Of a stretch of DNA of 49,138 nucleotides, positions 24,878-32,451 are shown one piece after another (position 1 is the first letter of the stretch; each line of letters starts with the position of its first letter). Made by a program: the position numbers and the translations under genes. Location: the NCBI GenBank assembly GCA_910585075.1, contig CAJUED010000028.1, positions 1 through 49,138 of the forward strand, read 5' to 3'. The notes beneath the pieces are model-generated. The model saw only the letters and a program-made list of their open reading frames with translations, was not told the DNA's origin and did no database searches. The stretch comes from an uncultured Lachnospiraceae bacterium (GTDB lineage Bacteria; Bacillota; Clostridia; Lachnospirales; Lachnospiraceae).

Positions 24878-25933
24878 ATGGAAAATAAAAATGTGACTGA
24901 GAACAATGTACAGATAAGGCTTGGCAGTACGGGTATTGTGGTAAATAAAAACGGTTTTGGCGCGCTCCCGGTTCAGAGGGTGAACGATGAGACGGCGGTT
25001 AAATTGCTGCGCAGAGCCTATGAGGGTGGCATACGCTTTTTTGATACGGCAAGGGCTTATAGCGACAGCGAGCACAAGCTGGGACTTGCCTTTGAAGGAA
25101 TGCGGGAGAAAATTTACATAGCGACCAAGTCGGGGGCGCAGACCGGGGAAAATATGAAAAAGGATTTGGAGACAAGTCTTGAAATGCTCCGCACGGACTA
25201 TATCGACATTTATCAGTTCCACAACCCGGCCTTCTGTCCTAAGCCGGGAGACGGAAGCGGCCTTTATGAGGCGGCTTTAGAGGCCAAGGCGGCCGGAAAA
25301 ATCCGTCATATCGGAATCACCAACCACAGGCTGGGCGTTGCAAAGGAAGCCATTGAAAGCGGACTTTATGAGACTTTGCAGTTCCCTTTCAGTTACCTGG
25401 CAGGGGAGCAGGAAGAAGAACTGGTGGAAGGGTGTAAGAAGGCGGACATGGGCTTTATTGCAATGAAGGCCCTTTCAGGGGGGCTGATCACCAATTCGGC
25501 AGCTGCTTATGCCCATGCGGCCTGCTTTGACAATGTTTTGCCCATTTGGGGTGTGCAGAGAGAGGGAGAGCTGGAAGAATTTCTGTCCTACATAGAGAAT
25601 CCGCCGGTTATGACCGGGGAAATTCAGGCTTTGATTGATAAGGACAGGGAGGAACTGTGCGGAGAATTCTGCAGAGGATGCGGCTATTGCATGCCTTGTC
25701 CTGCAGGGATTGAAATCAACACCTGCGCCAGAATGTCCCTGCTCCTTAGAAGGTCCCCTTCGGAAAACTGGCTCACGGAGGATGCACAGAAAATGATGGG
25801 AAAAATCGAAGACTGCCTGCACTGTAACAAGTGTAAGGCCAAATGTCCTTATGGTCTTGACACGCCGAATCTTCTTGCACGTAACCTGGAAGACTACAAG
25901 GAAGTGGTTGCCGGAAAGGTAAGCGTGAAGTAG
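24878..25933 (+). CDS. Aldo/keto reductase with two C-terminal 4Fe-4S motifs
   Basis: A 351-residue protein. The first 240 residues form an aldo/keto reductase barrel, with FDTARAY, the Lys in ATKSG and the His in YQFHNP matching the catalytic tetrad positions. The C-terminal 110 residues hold ferredoxin-like motifs C265-x2-C268-x2-C271-x2-C274-P and C313-x2-C316-x2-C319-x3-C323-P. This is the COG1453 type of iron-sulfur aldo/keto reductase; natural substrates are mostly unknown. The start at 24878 has GGAGG 7 bp upstream. Being next to rnfB, it could exchange electrons with ferredoxin, but this is inference. Confidence 0.9.
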   Translation: MENKNVTENNVQIRLGSTGIVVNKNGFGALPVQRVNDETAVKLLRRAYEGGIRFFDTARAYSDSEHKLGLAFEGMREKIYIATKSGAQTGENMKKDLETSLEMLRTDYIDIYQFHNPAFCPKPGDGSGLYEAALEAKAAGKIRHIGITNHRLGVAKEAIESGLYETLQFPFSYLAGEQEEELVEGCKKADMGFIAMKALSGGLITNSAAAYAHAACFDNVLPIWGVQREGELEEFLSYIENPPVMTGEIQALIDKDREELCGEFCRGCGYCMPCPAGIEINTCARMSLLLRRSPSENWLTEDAQKMMGKIEDCLHCNKCKAKCPYGLDTPNLLARNLEDYKEVVAGKVSVK

Positions 25934-25979
25934 CGGTCCGGCCTTCTGTTTTATTCCGCGACAAATTTTCCACCTGTGC

Positions 25980-26086
25980 GGCCTCCCGCTCTAAAGAGCA
26001 GGAGGCCTGACTCCCACATTCGCAAAACTCGCGCTTACGCGCTCCTGCGTCTGCTTAACGCCGCTGTGTTTTACTCATTTGGGAGT
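25980..26086. repeat. Hairpin-rich element between convergent genes
   Basis: GGCCTCC-c-GCTC (25980-25991) pairs with GAGC-a-GGAGGCC (25996-26007), an 11 bp stem with one mismatch. Directly after it, ACTCCCA (26010-26016) pairs with TGGGAGT (26080-26086) around a smaller GCGC-TTAC-GCGC stem-loop. The first hairpin may end both convergent transcripts, but there is no clear T tail. The string CATTCGCAAAAC (26017-26028) recurs at 37762-37773. Confidence 0.5.
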
Positions 26087-26106
26087 GGGTTGCTAATCCG
26101 CACAGT

Positions 26107-27135
26107 TTAAAAATTTACATATGAGATATTGCCGTCTTCCGCAATGAAAATTGCCTGCACTTCAGGGAAATTTTCAAGAAAGGAGACGGCTTTTTCATAT
26201 CCTAAGATAAAGCATAAGGTGGAGAGCGCGTCCCCGTCAACAGAATCAGAGGTTAGGATGGTTACCTGGGATAAGCCGCTTTCGGCCGGGTATCCCGTGT
26301 CGGTGGAAAGAATATGGTGATACAGTTTTCCGTCTTTTTCAAAATAACGCTCATAATTTCCGGAAGATACCACACTCTTGTCTGTTATGTCAAGGGTAAG
26401 GGCAGTGCTGCCGTGACCTTCAAAAGGGTCCCGGATGCCGATGCGGAAGGGCGTCCCGTCGGGCTTATGGCCCAGTGCAACCACATTGCCCCCCAAATTA
26501 ATCAGAGCGGAGGTAACGCCCTGGGAGATGAGATATTCCTTCAATTTATCCCCGATATAGCCCTTGGCAATAAAACCCAGCTCCAACCGGGCGTCAGGGT
26601 CGGTTAAGGTTATCTGATTGCCGTCTATCATGACAGACTGATAATCCACATGGGACAGCGCCTCATCAATCATTTGCTGCTTAGGGATAATCTCCTGATT
26701 GTCGGAACCGAAGTTCCAGAGCATTGACAGGCCTCCGATTGTAGGGTCCACAACCCCGTCGGAGAGCCGGGCATACTCTAAAGCAATTTGTAACAGCCTA
26801 AGGGTATCTTCATCCACCGTCACAGCCTGTCCGAAGCTGTGGTTTAAATTCCACAAATCACTTCCCTCAACATGAGGGCTCAGTAAATTCTCATAATGCT
26901 GGGCCAGCTCCATGCATTCGTCCAGCAATTCCTCCGAGCCTCCCTGATACAAAGTAACGGAAATAACCGTGTCAAAATAAAATCCGCTGGCACTGACAGG
27001 GGAAGCGGATTTTATTTTGACACAGCCGGTGAGCAAAATCAGGCAGAGTGGGACGATGAGAAAACAAAATCGATATACATTTTTGCCCACTTTATGGGAA
27101 AAGCTTTTTTGCATTTGCCTGATAAACAGATTCAT
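26107..27135 (-). CDS. apbE: FAD:protein FMN transferase
   Basis: A 342-residue lipoprotein enzyme that attaches FMN covalently to threonine in D-x-x-(S/T)-G-x-T motifs of exported proteins. The N-terminus is a signal with the lipobox LLTGC. ApbE hallmarks are present: ELGFIAKGYIGD in the middle, HHILSTDTGYP, and DSVDGDALSTLCF for metal and FAD binding. The length is typical. The start at 27135 has GAGGT 5 bp upstream. It lies convergent to, and within 1.4 kb of, the rnf operon, whose RnfD and RnfG carry its target motif, so flavin loading of Rnf is its likely job. Confidence 0.94.
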   Translation of the reverse strand: MNLFIRQMQKSFSHKVGKNVYRFCFLIVPLCLILLTGCVKIKSASPVSASGFYFDTVISVTLYQGGSEELLDECMELAQHYENLLSPHVEGSDLWNLNHSFGQAVTVDEDTLRLLQIALEYARLSDGVVDPTIGGLSMLWNFGSDNQEIIPKQQMIDEALSHVDYQSVMIDGNQITLTDPDARLELGFIAKGYIGDKLKEYLISQGVTSALINLGGNVVALGHKPDGTPFRIGIRDPFEGHGSTALTLDITDKSVVSSGNYERYFEKDGKLYHHILSTDTGYPAESGLSQVTILTSDSVDGDALSTLCFILGYEKAVSFLENFPEVQAIFIAEDGNISYVNF

Positions 27136-27150
27136 TATTTACCTCATTTC

Positions 27151-27235
27151 TGCGCTGCTTTTTTGCACATACAAGCATGAATGCTTACAAGCATAAATGC
27201 TTGAAAGTTTGTGGTTGCAGCGCAGACACAAACTT
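27151..27235. promoter_or_regulatory. Inverted-repeat array upstream of apbE
   Basis: Two 16 bp direct repeats (27171-27186 and 27187-27202), each containing the palindrome AAGCAT-xA-ATGCTT, are framed by TGCGCTGC (27151-27158) and GCAGCGCA (27217-27224). A further inverted repeat, AAGTTTGTG (27205-27213) and CACAAACTT (27227-27235), overlaps the right arm. The block lies 16-100 bp upstream of apbE, so it may hold its operators. Confidence 0.45.
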
Positions 27236-27240
27236 GTGGG

Positions 27241-27339
27241 GAGGCTGTCGTATTAAGAAAACTGCATACAGGATATTGCGTTTCTGAAAGCCAGATATTT
27301 ATATATCTTGTATCTATCATTCTTATTGCGACAGCCTCT
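27241..27339. mobile_element. Possible MITE-like element with 19 bp terminal inverted repeats
   Basis: GAGGCTGTCG plus nine more bases (27241-27259) matches the inverted right end (27321-27339) at 17 of 19 positions. The 99 bp between and including them encode nothing. Size and ends resemble a small non-autonomous transposon; a clear target-site duplication is not visible, so a long hairpin of other origin is possible. The remainder of the gap (27340-27455) shows nothing recognisable. Confidence 0.4.
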
Positions 27340-27455
27340 TTTGGCCTCCTTATTTATATTTGATTTTCGGAACTCCTTGTTATTTTTGGAAACCGGACGA
27401 CTGACACGAACGTGATAAGTAACAACATCTTCAACTTTTTGGTAATGAATTAAGG

Positions 27456-27484
27456 TTGTAAACCGGCTTTATTTCATGTATAGT
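27456..27484 (+). promoter_or_regulatory. Promoter of the GH25 gene
   Basis: TTGTAA (27456-27461), 17 bp spacer, TATAGT (27479-27484), about 90 bp before the start codon. Confidence 0.6.
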
Positions 27485-27572
27485 AATAACGTGGCAGGTT
27501 CTGAGAAGGAAAAAGCCCACATTTATTATAAAGTTCTTTATAAAATTTGAAAAGAGAAAGTGGTGAATATAC

Positions 27573-28868
27573 ATGCGTTTACCTGACGAGCAGGAAGAAA
27601 GAGGAATGGGAATGCCTGTGATTTACACAATTGTGGCAGTTTCCGCTTTCATTTTGATTATTCTGGCCGCCGTATTTATGAGCAATACAAATCGGAGAGG
27701 CACAGGAACGGCAAAAAACAGGCAGGTGGAGGAGACTCCATCCCCCACTCCGGAAGAAGAAATTGAGTTTGCGGAGGGCGAGGCGGACATAGAGACCCTG
27801 TATAAAGAGCATAAGTTAAGGGCGGAGGATTTGGATTTTTGGAATATGTATCCCAGAAATGATATTGTCATCAGTGAAAAACCGGATGAAAGCGCAGAGC
27901 CGGAGGGGAGGGGAGAGGAATCGTCGTCCCCGGGTTTTGGCAGCGGTTCGCCGTCTCCGGGAGCGGGACCGGACGGGTCGGCGCTTCCGTCACTTAGTCC
28001 GGGGACATCAGCTTCCCCGAGCGTATCGACTTCTCCGGGCGCATCCCCGGACCCTTCAGCATCTCCGACGCCAACTACGGAGCCCACGGACGAGGAGAAG
28101 GCGGCTTCCGGGAATTACGTGGAAGTTACTTTGAGAGACGGAAGCAAAGAGTATGTGGAGATATCGGAGGATATTCCGCGCTATACATATGACTTTACCA
28201 ATCTGAAAATAAGCGACGGTAAGATGGCATACTATCAGGACGGAGAAAAGATTTCCTGGCTGGGGGTAGATTTGTCGAAAAGCAGCGGGGAAGTGGACTT
28301 TGAAACCCTGAAAGATTCCGGGGTTGATTTTGTCATGTTAAGGCTGGGAGGCCGGGGCTATGAGACAGGTCTTGTGAGTCTGGACGAAAATTTTGTGAAT
28401 AATATCACCAAGGCCCAGAGTGCGGGGCTTGAGGTGGGAGTTACCTTCTTTTCCCAGGCGGTAACGCCGCGGGAGGCCGAGGAGGAAGCCGAATTTGTGC
28501 TGAATAACTTAATCCCTTACAGAATCAGTTTTCCGGTAGCCTTTGATATGGAATATATTGTCAACGACGACTCCAGAATTGACATTCTCACCAAGGAGGA
28601 TAAGACGGAGATTGCGGAAACCTTTTTGTCAAAAATAGAGCTTGAAGGTTACCGATGTGTCCTTTACGGCAATAAAAACTGGCTGCTTGGAGAGATTGAG
28701 TCGGAAGATCTGGTTGCGTACTACGACGTATGGCTGAATGAGACAAGTGCGGTGCCCCAGTACCCTTACCAGTTTAAAATGTGGAAATATGGCGCGTCCC
28801 AAAAGATAGAAGGGGTGGAAAACGATGCGGCGTATACCATTAGCTTTGTCGATTATTCCCGTAAATAA
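27573..28868 (+). CDS. Membrane-anchored GH25-family muramidase
   Basis: A 431-residue protein. A short N-terminal segment is followed by one membrane helix (about 15-37), an acidic region, and a Ser/Pro/Thr-rich linker (about 108-172; repeats like SPGTSASPS). Residues about 225-430 form a GH25 lysozyme-type domain that would cut the glycan strands of peptidoglycan. The characteristic LGVDLSKSSGEVDF opens it, and AFDMEY carries the acidic catalytic residues. The long Pro-rich linker would carry the enzyme across the wall. The ribosome site is weak (AAGTGGTG). Confidence 0.85.
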   Translation: MRLPDEQEERGMGMPVIYTIVAVSAFILIILAAVFMSNTNRRGTGTAKNRQVEETPSPTPEEEIEFAEGEADIETLYKEHKLRAEDLDFWNMYPRNDIVISEKPDESAEPEGRGEESSSPGFGSGSPSPGAGPDGSALPSLSPGTSASPSVSTSPGASPDPSASPTPTTEPTDEEKAASGNYVEVTLRDGSKEYVEISEDIPRYTYDFTNLKISDGKMAYYQDGEKISWLGVDLSKSSGEVDFETLKDSGVDFVMLRLGGRGYETGLVSLDENFVNNITKAQSAGLEVGVTFFSQAVTPREAEEEAEFVLNNLIPYRISFPVAFDMEYIVNDDSRIDILTKEDKTEIAETFLSKIELEGYRCVLYGNKNWLLGEIESEDLVAYYDVWLNETSAVPQYPYQFKMWKYGASQKIEGVENDAAYTISFVDYSRK

Positions 28869-28988
28869 GTCAATAACCCCGACAGACAACGGGGATTTGA
28901 CACTTTCGGCAGTCGTCAAGTTCATGCAAACATGACCCTGACTGGTTGCTCGCGGGAATAAAAGCGGACCATTATTTCCGGAAAACCG

Positions 28989-29783
28989 CTACTGCAAATA
29001 CGCGGTGATTTTCGGGGAAATGTGCAGTTTTGCATAGATGTCGGCATAAACGTCAGGAGATAATTTTTCCAAATAATTGGGAGAAAAATTCTTGTTTATG
29101 CCGGCTTTTTTCAGCAGATCGATGGCCTTGTTGTAGGCAATGGCGGCCTCCGTTTCGGTGGCATAGGAGCCTATGGTATAATTTCCGTTTATATGTATTT
29201 TAGCCACATATTTGACGCCTTTTTTGGTTTCTTTTCGTATAACACCGTGATAGCGGTTGTAAATCTCTATATTTTCATATCGAAAATCCAGTTCATCACC
29301 GTTGACAAAACGGTAATCCCTGTTTCTGACCGCATAGTTTTTAATTCCGTACCGGTTCATAATGTTGGTCTGCATTCCGTAGTCCGCCACAAAAAAATGC
29401 CCGCCGCGGCGCATAATCTTGTGGGAAGAATAAAAAAACAAATCGTCAATATCAAATTTCAGGATATACTCAGGGGCTAAGAGATATTCAAAATAATTTT
29501 TGTGGATGTAAATGGGAGTTGCAAAATAGATATTATTGTCCCTGAAATTAATCAGACATACCCATTTTTCAAAAGGAAGCACCCGATGGGAAGAAAAATC
29601 CGATATGGCAAGCGTGTTGTCTGAAAGCAGAGAGATGCCCTCCAGATATGCGGCATAAGCCATGTAAGGAGCAGGATAACTGCCCAGACTGATGTGCTTT
29701 CTCTGGTGTGTTATGGAGGCGCGGTAGTATATGGTGCCGTCTTTTTTTCTTGCCGTAAAAACGCCGGGAAGTTTCTGCTCCAT
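28989..29783 (-). CDS. AP2-domain protein with degenerate HNH-like centre
   Basis: A 264-residue protein. The C-terminal AP2/ERF-type DNA-binding domain (about 178-235) shows YHGVIRKETKKGVKYVAKI and IGSYATETEAAIAYNKAID. The N-terminus (about 5-52; LPGVFTARKKDG, ISLGSYPAPYMAYAAY) looks like a second, shorter AP2-like unit. In between (about 125-175), VNGDELDFRYENIEIYN resembles the G-x-x-LDNR-x-x-NL part of HNH homing endonucleases, but the catalytic histidines are not evident. AP2-HNH proteins are normally mobile endonucleases; this may be an immobile, DNA-binding descendant. The start at 29783 (MEQKLPGVF) has GAGGA upstream, and the promoter near 29840 excludes the start at 29906. ATG 29795 is an alternative. 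Confidence 0.7.
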   Translation of the reverse strand: MEQKLPGVFTARKKDGTIYYRASITHQRKHISLGSYPAPYMAYAAYLEGISLLSDNTLAISDFSSHRVLPFEKWVCLINFRDNNIYFATPIYIHKNYFEYLLAPEYILKFDIDDLFFYSSHKIMRRGGHFFVADYGMQTNIMNRYGIKNYAVRNRDYRFVNGDELDFRYENIEIYNRYHGVIRKETKKGVKYVAKIHINGNYTIGSYATETEAAIAYNKAIDLLKKAGINKNFSPNYLEKLSPDVYADIYAKLHISPKITAYLQ

Positions 29784-30111
29784 GGTTTTCCTCATTTCTG
29801 CCCTGTCTTTTATTCTTTGCTTCTTATCGGTTTTATCATACCATAAAAATTTGAATTTTTGAAATAAATTCCCCGGATATGCAAATTTTAGAAATATTTT
29901 TGGCATTAACTGTATAAAATATTAAAGAACTGTTACAAATGATAAGAAAATTTTAATTTCCGCAGTAATAAGTCAAGGTGGTACTTGCAGCGGGATTATT
30001 GATTTGATATGCCCTCCGGCGGGATGAAACGGTATTTGACCTGGTAAGCTGTTTCGCAAAGCAATACGGCCATTGACAATCTGTGGCGTAAAGAAAGGAT
30101 GCGTATAGAAG
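29784..30111. other. Divergent intergenic region
   Basis: Between the AP2 gene and the SleB-like gene. It holds the AP2-gene promoter (minus -10 TATGAT at 29835-29840). For the plus-strand gene there is an isolated TTGACA (30073-30078) without a -10 box at the right distance. The stretch 30010-30075 is GC-richer and could be a structured leader, but I recognise no riboswitch class in it. Confidence 0.4.
29835..29843 (-). promoter_or_regulatory. Extended -10 promoter of the AP2 gene
   Basis: On the minus strand TGG precedes TATGAT (29835-29840), an extended -10 element. Transcription would start near 29828, about 45 bases before the chosen start codon. The -35 region is weak. Confidence 0.5.
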
Positions 30112-30735
30112 ATGTATAAAAAATTTGTAACACAGTTATTTTTATGTAATTTGCTTTTGATTATGAGCTGGTTTTGTCTTGGGGGAGCTCAGCTCAATAA
30201 GGCGGCTGCGGCCCAGGCTTTTCAGGTAAGCGCAGGCGAAGCCCCAAAGCCCAGGGCGGACAGGTTCTTCGGACTCTCTAAGAGGGCGGCTTCCGGTCAG
30301 CGCGTGGTGGATTATGTTGTTATGGAAAAAGAGTACAAGTATGATTTAAAAAGCGAGGATTATGAAGCATTGCTGAAAATTGTACAGGCAGAGGCGGGAA
30401 ATGAGGATTTGGAAGGAAAGATGCTGGTGGCCGGGGTGGTTATGAACCGGGTGGAGAGCTCGAAATTTCCGGATTCGGTTACCGAGGTGGTTATGCAGAA
30501 GGAAAAAGGCGTATATCAGTTTTCACCGGTGGGCAACGGCACCTATTACAAGGCGGTAGCTTCAGGGGAGACCGTTGAGGCGGTGGAGAAAGTGTTAAAG
30601 GGGGAGGATATTACCGGCGGGGCCCTTTATTTTGCCGCAAGGAAAAGTGCGGACCCGGAAAAGATGCGGTGGTTTGACGGTTCCCTGGTTAGACTCTTTT
30701 CCCATGGAAACCACGAATTCTTTACAAACGGTTGA
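30112..30735 (+). CDS. SleB/CwlJ-like cell wall hydrolase
   Basis: A 207-residue exported protein. A signal peptide (about 1-36) precedes a short linker and a Hydrolase_2 domain (about 80-207). The catalytic Glu is in IVQAEAGNEDLEGKMLVAG, followed by VVMNRV, GVYQFSPV and the final HGNHEFF. The family includes spore-cortex-lytic SleB and CwlJ; vegetative relatives remodel peptidoglycan. AAAGGA precedes the ATG. The threonine synthase promoter overlaps its stop codon. Confidence 0.88.
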   Translation: MYKKFVTQLFLCNLLLIMSWFCLGGAQLNKAAAAQAFQVSAGEAPKPRADRFFGLSKRAASGQRVVDYVVMEKEYKYDLKSEDYEALLKIVQAEAGNEDLEGKMLVAGVVMNRVESSKFPDSVTEVVMQKEKGVYQFSPVGNGTYYKAVASGETVEAVEKVLKGEDITGGALYFAARKSADPEKMRWFDGSLVRLFSHGNHEFFTNG

Positions 30736-30761
30736 TAAATATACTTTTTTTATGGTAGAAT
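30732..30761 (+). promoter_or_regulatory. Promoter of thrC
   Basis: TTGATA (30732-30737), 18 bp spacer and TAGAAT (30756-30761) preceded by TGG. The -35 box overlaps the stop codon of the hydrolase gene; the transcript would begin about 33 bases before thrC. Confidence 0.65.
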
Positions 30762-30800
30762 AACACAGAAAAAATTTTAAAATACGGTTGGAGGATAAAA

Positions 30801-32288
30801 GTGGATATTTTATATAACAGTACAAGAACAAAAGGAAGTAAGGTGAAGGCGTCAGAGGCAATTTTGAAGGGGCTTTCAGAGGACGGAGGGCTTTTTGTAC
30901 CGGAGAGAATCCCTGCTTTGGATAAAACCCTGAAAGAGTTTTCGGAGATGACCTATGGGCAGACGGCCTATGAAGTGATGAAACTCTATCTCACCGATTT
31001 TACGGAGCAGGAGTTGAAAGACTGTATTCAAAAGGCATATGATGAAAAGTTCGACACGGAGGAAATCGCGCCCCTTAAAGAGGCGGGCGGGGCTTATTAT
31101 CTTGAGCTTTTCCATGGCGCAACCATTGCGTTTAAGGATATGGCACTGTCCATTTTGCCCCATCTGCTGACGGTTTCAGCCAAAAAGAATCATGTAAAAA
31201 ATGAGATTGTGATTCTGACAGCCACCTCGGGGGATACGGGAAAAGCGGCCCTTGCAGGGTTTGCTGATGTGGAAGGAACCCGCATTGTTGTATTTTACCC
31301 CAAAAACGGGGTGAGCCCCATCCAGGAAAAACAGATGGTAACCCAAAAAGGGAAAAATACATATGTTGTGGGGATTCACGGAAACTTTGACGATGCCCAG
31401 AGCGGGGTAAAGAAAATTTTTGGAGACAAAGAGCTGGCGTCTTATCTGGATGAAAAGGGATTTCAGTTTTCTTCCGCCAATTCCATCAACATAGGGCGAC
31501 TGGTGCCTCAGATTGTCTATTATGTGTACGCCTATGGAAAGCTTCTGCAAAAGGGCAGCATAAAGGACGGGGAAAAAATAAATGTGGTGGTGCCTACAGG
31601 AAATTTTGGAAACATTTTAGCGGCTTTCTATGCGAAGCAAATGGGGCTGCCCATTGATAAGCTTATTTGTGCGTCCAATGAAAACAAAGTACTCTATGAC
31701 TTTTTCAGGACAGGCACCTATGACAGGAACAGGGAATTTGTTCTTACATCTTCGCCGTCCATGGATATTTTGATTTCAAGCAATCTGGAAAGGCTGATCT
31801 ATCATATTGCAGGAAATGACCCGGACAAAAATAAGGAACTGATGGAAATGCTCTCAAAGGGCGGCGCTTACACGATTACGGATGAAATGCGTGGGCAGCT
31901 TTCCGGTTTTTATGGCAACTATGCAAGTGAGGAGGAGACCGGCAGGACAATTCGTGAATTATATGAGAATACGGGTTATGTGATTGACACCCATACGGCG
32001 GTAGCTTCCTGTGTTTATGGAAAGTACAGGGAGGAAACGGAAGATAAGAAGGTGACGGTCATAGCCTCAACGGCAAGTCCTTACAAATTTACAAGAAGCG
32101 TTATGGATGCCATTGACCATCAGTATGTGAAGATGGAGGATTTTGAACTGGCGGACAGACTTTCGGAGATTTCAGGAACAAAGGTTCCAAAGGCAATTGA
32201 AGAAATCAGAACGGCGGCGGTATTACATGACCATGTGTGCGATAAAACAGAAATGCAAAAAGCGGTGACGGACTTTTTAGGCGTTTGA
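30801..32288 (+). CDS. thrC: Threonine synthase
   Basis: A 495-residue PLP enzyme that converts O-phosphohomoserine to threonine. The PLP lysine is K112 in ATIAFKDMAL; TATSGDTGKAALAGF and VPTGNFGNILAA bind the cofactor phosphate. The length of nearly 500 residues fits the longer, yeast/E. coli-like class. It starts with GTG, with GGAGG 6 bp upstream. No other threonine gene lies nearby. The following 163 bp (32289-32451) hold no recognisable gene. Confidence 0.95.
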   Translation: MDILYNSTRTKGSKVKASEAILKGLSEDGGLFVPERIPALDKTLKEFSEMTYGQTAYEVMKLYLTDFTEQELKDCIQKAYDEKFDTEEIAPLKEAGGAYYLELFHGATIAFKDMALSILPHLLTVSAKKNHVKNEIVILTATSGDTGKAALAGFADVEGTRIVVFYPKNGVSPIQEKQMVTQKGKNTYVVGIHGNFDDAQSGVKKIFGDKELASYLDEKGFQFSSANSINIGRLVPQIVYYVYAYGKLLQKGSIKDGEKINVVVPTGNFGNILAAFYAKQMGLPIDKLICASNENKVLYDFFRTGTYDRNREFVLTSSPSMDILISSNLERLIYHIAGNDPDKNKELMEMLSKGGAYTITDEMRGQLSGFYGNYASEEETGRTIRELYENTGYVIDTHTAVASCVYGKYREETEDKKVTVIASTASPYKFTRSVMDAIDHQYVKMEDFELADRLSEISGTKVPKAIEEIRTAAVLHDHVCDKTEMQKAVTDFLGV

Positions 32289-32451
32289 GCGATAAGTCGG
32301 CTTGCGGAGTATGACGACGTTTGGTGGTATAAGTAAGAAGCGTTTGAAATCTACCATGAGAAGATGTGGTGTACGACGACAGAAGGAGAGGCGGGCATGT
32401 TTGAACTGCATTCGGACTGCCTGACGGTTGCAACAGAAGGAGGCGGGGAAT

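Noticed and set aside
30055..30062. CGCAAAGC similar to the core of a c-di-GMP-I riboswitch
   Set aside because: The upstream GGCAAACC segment and the matching stems are not found.
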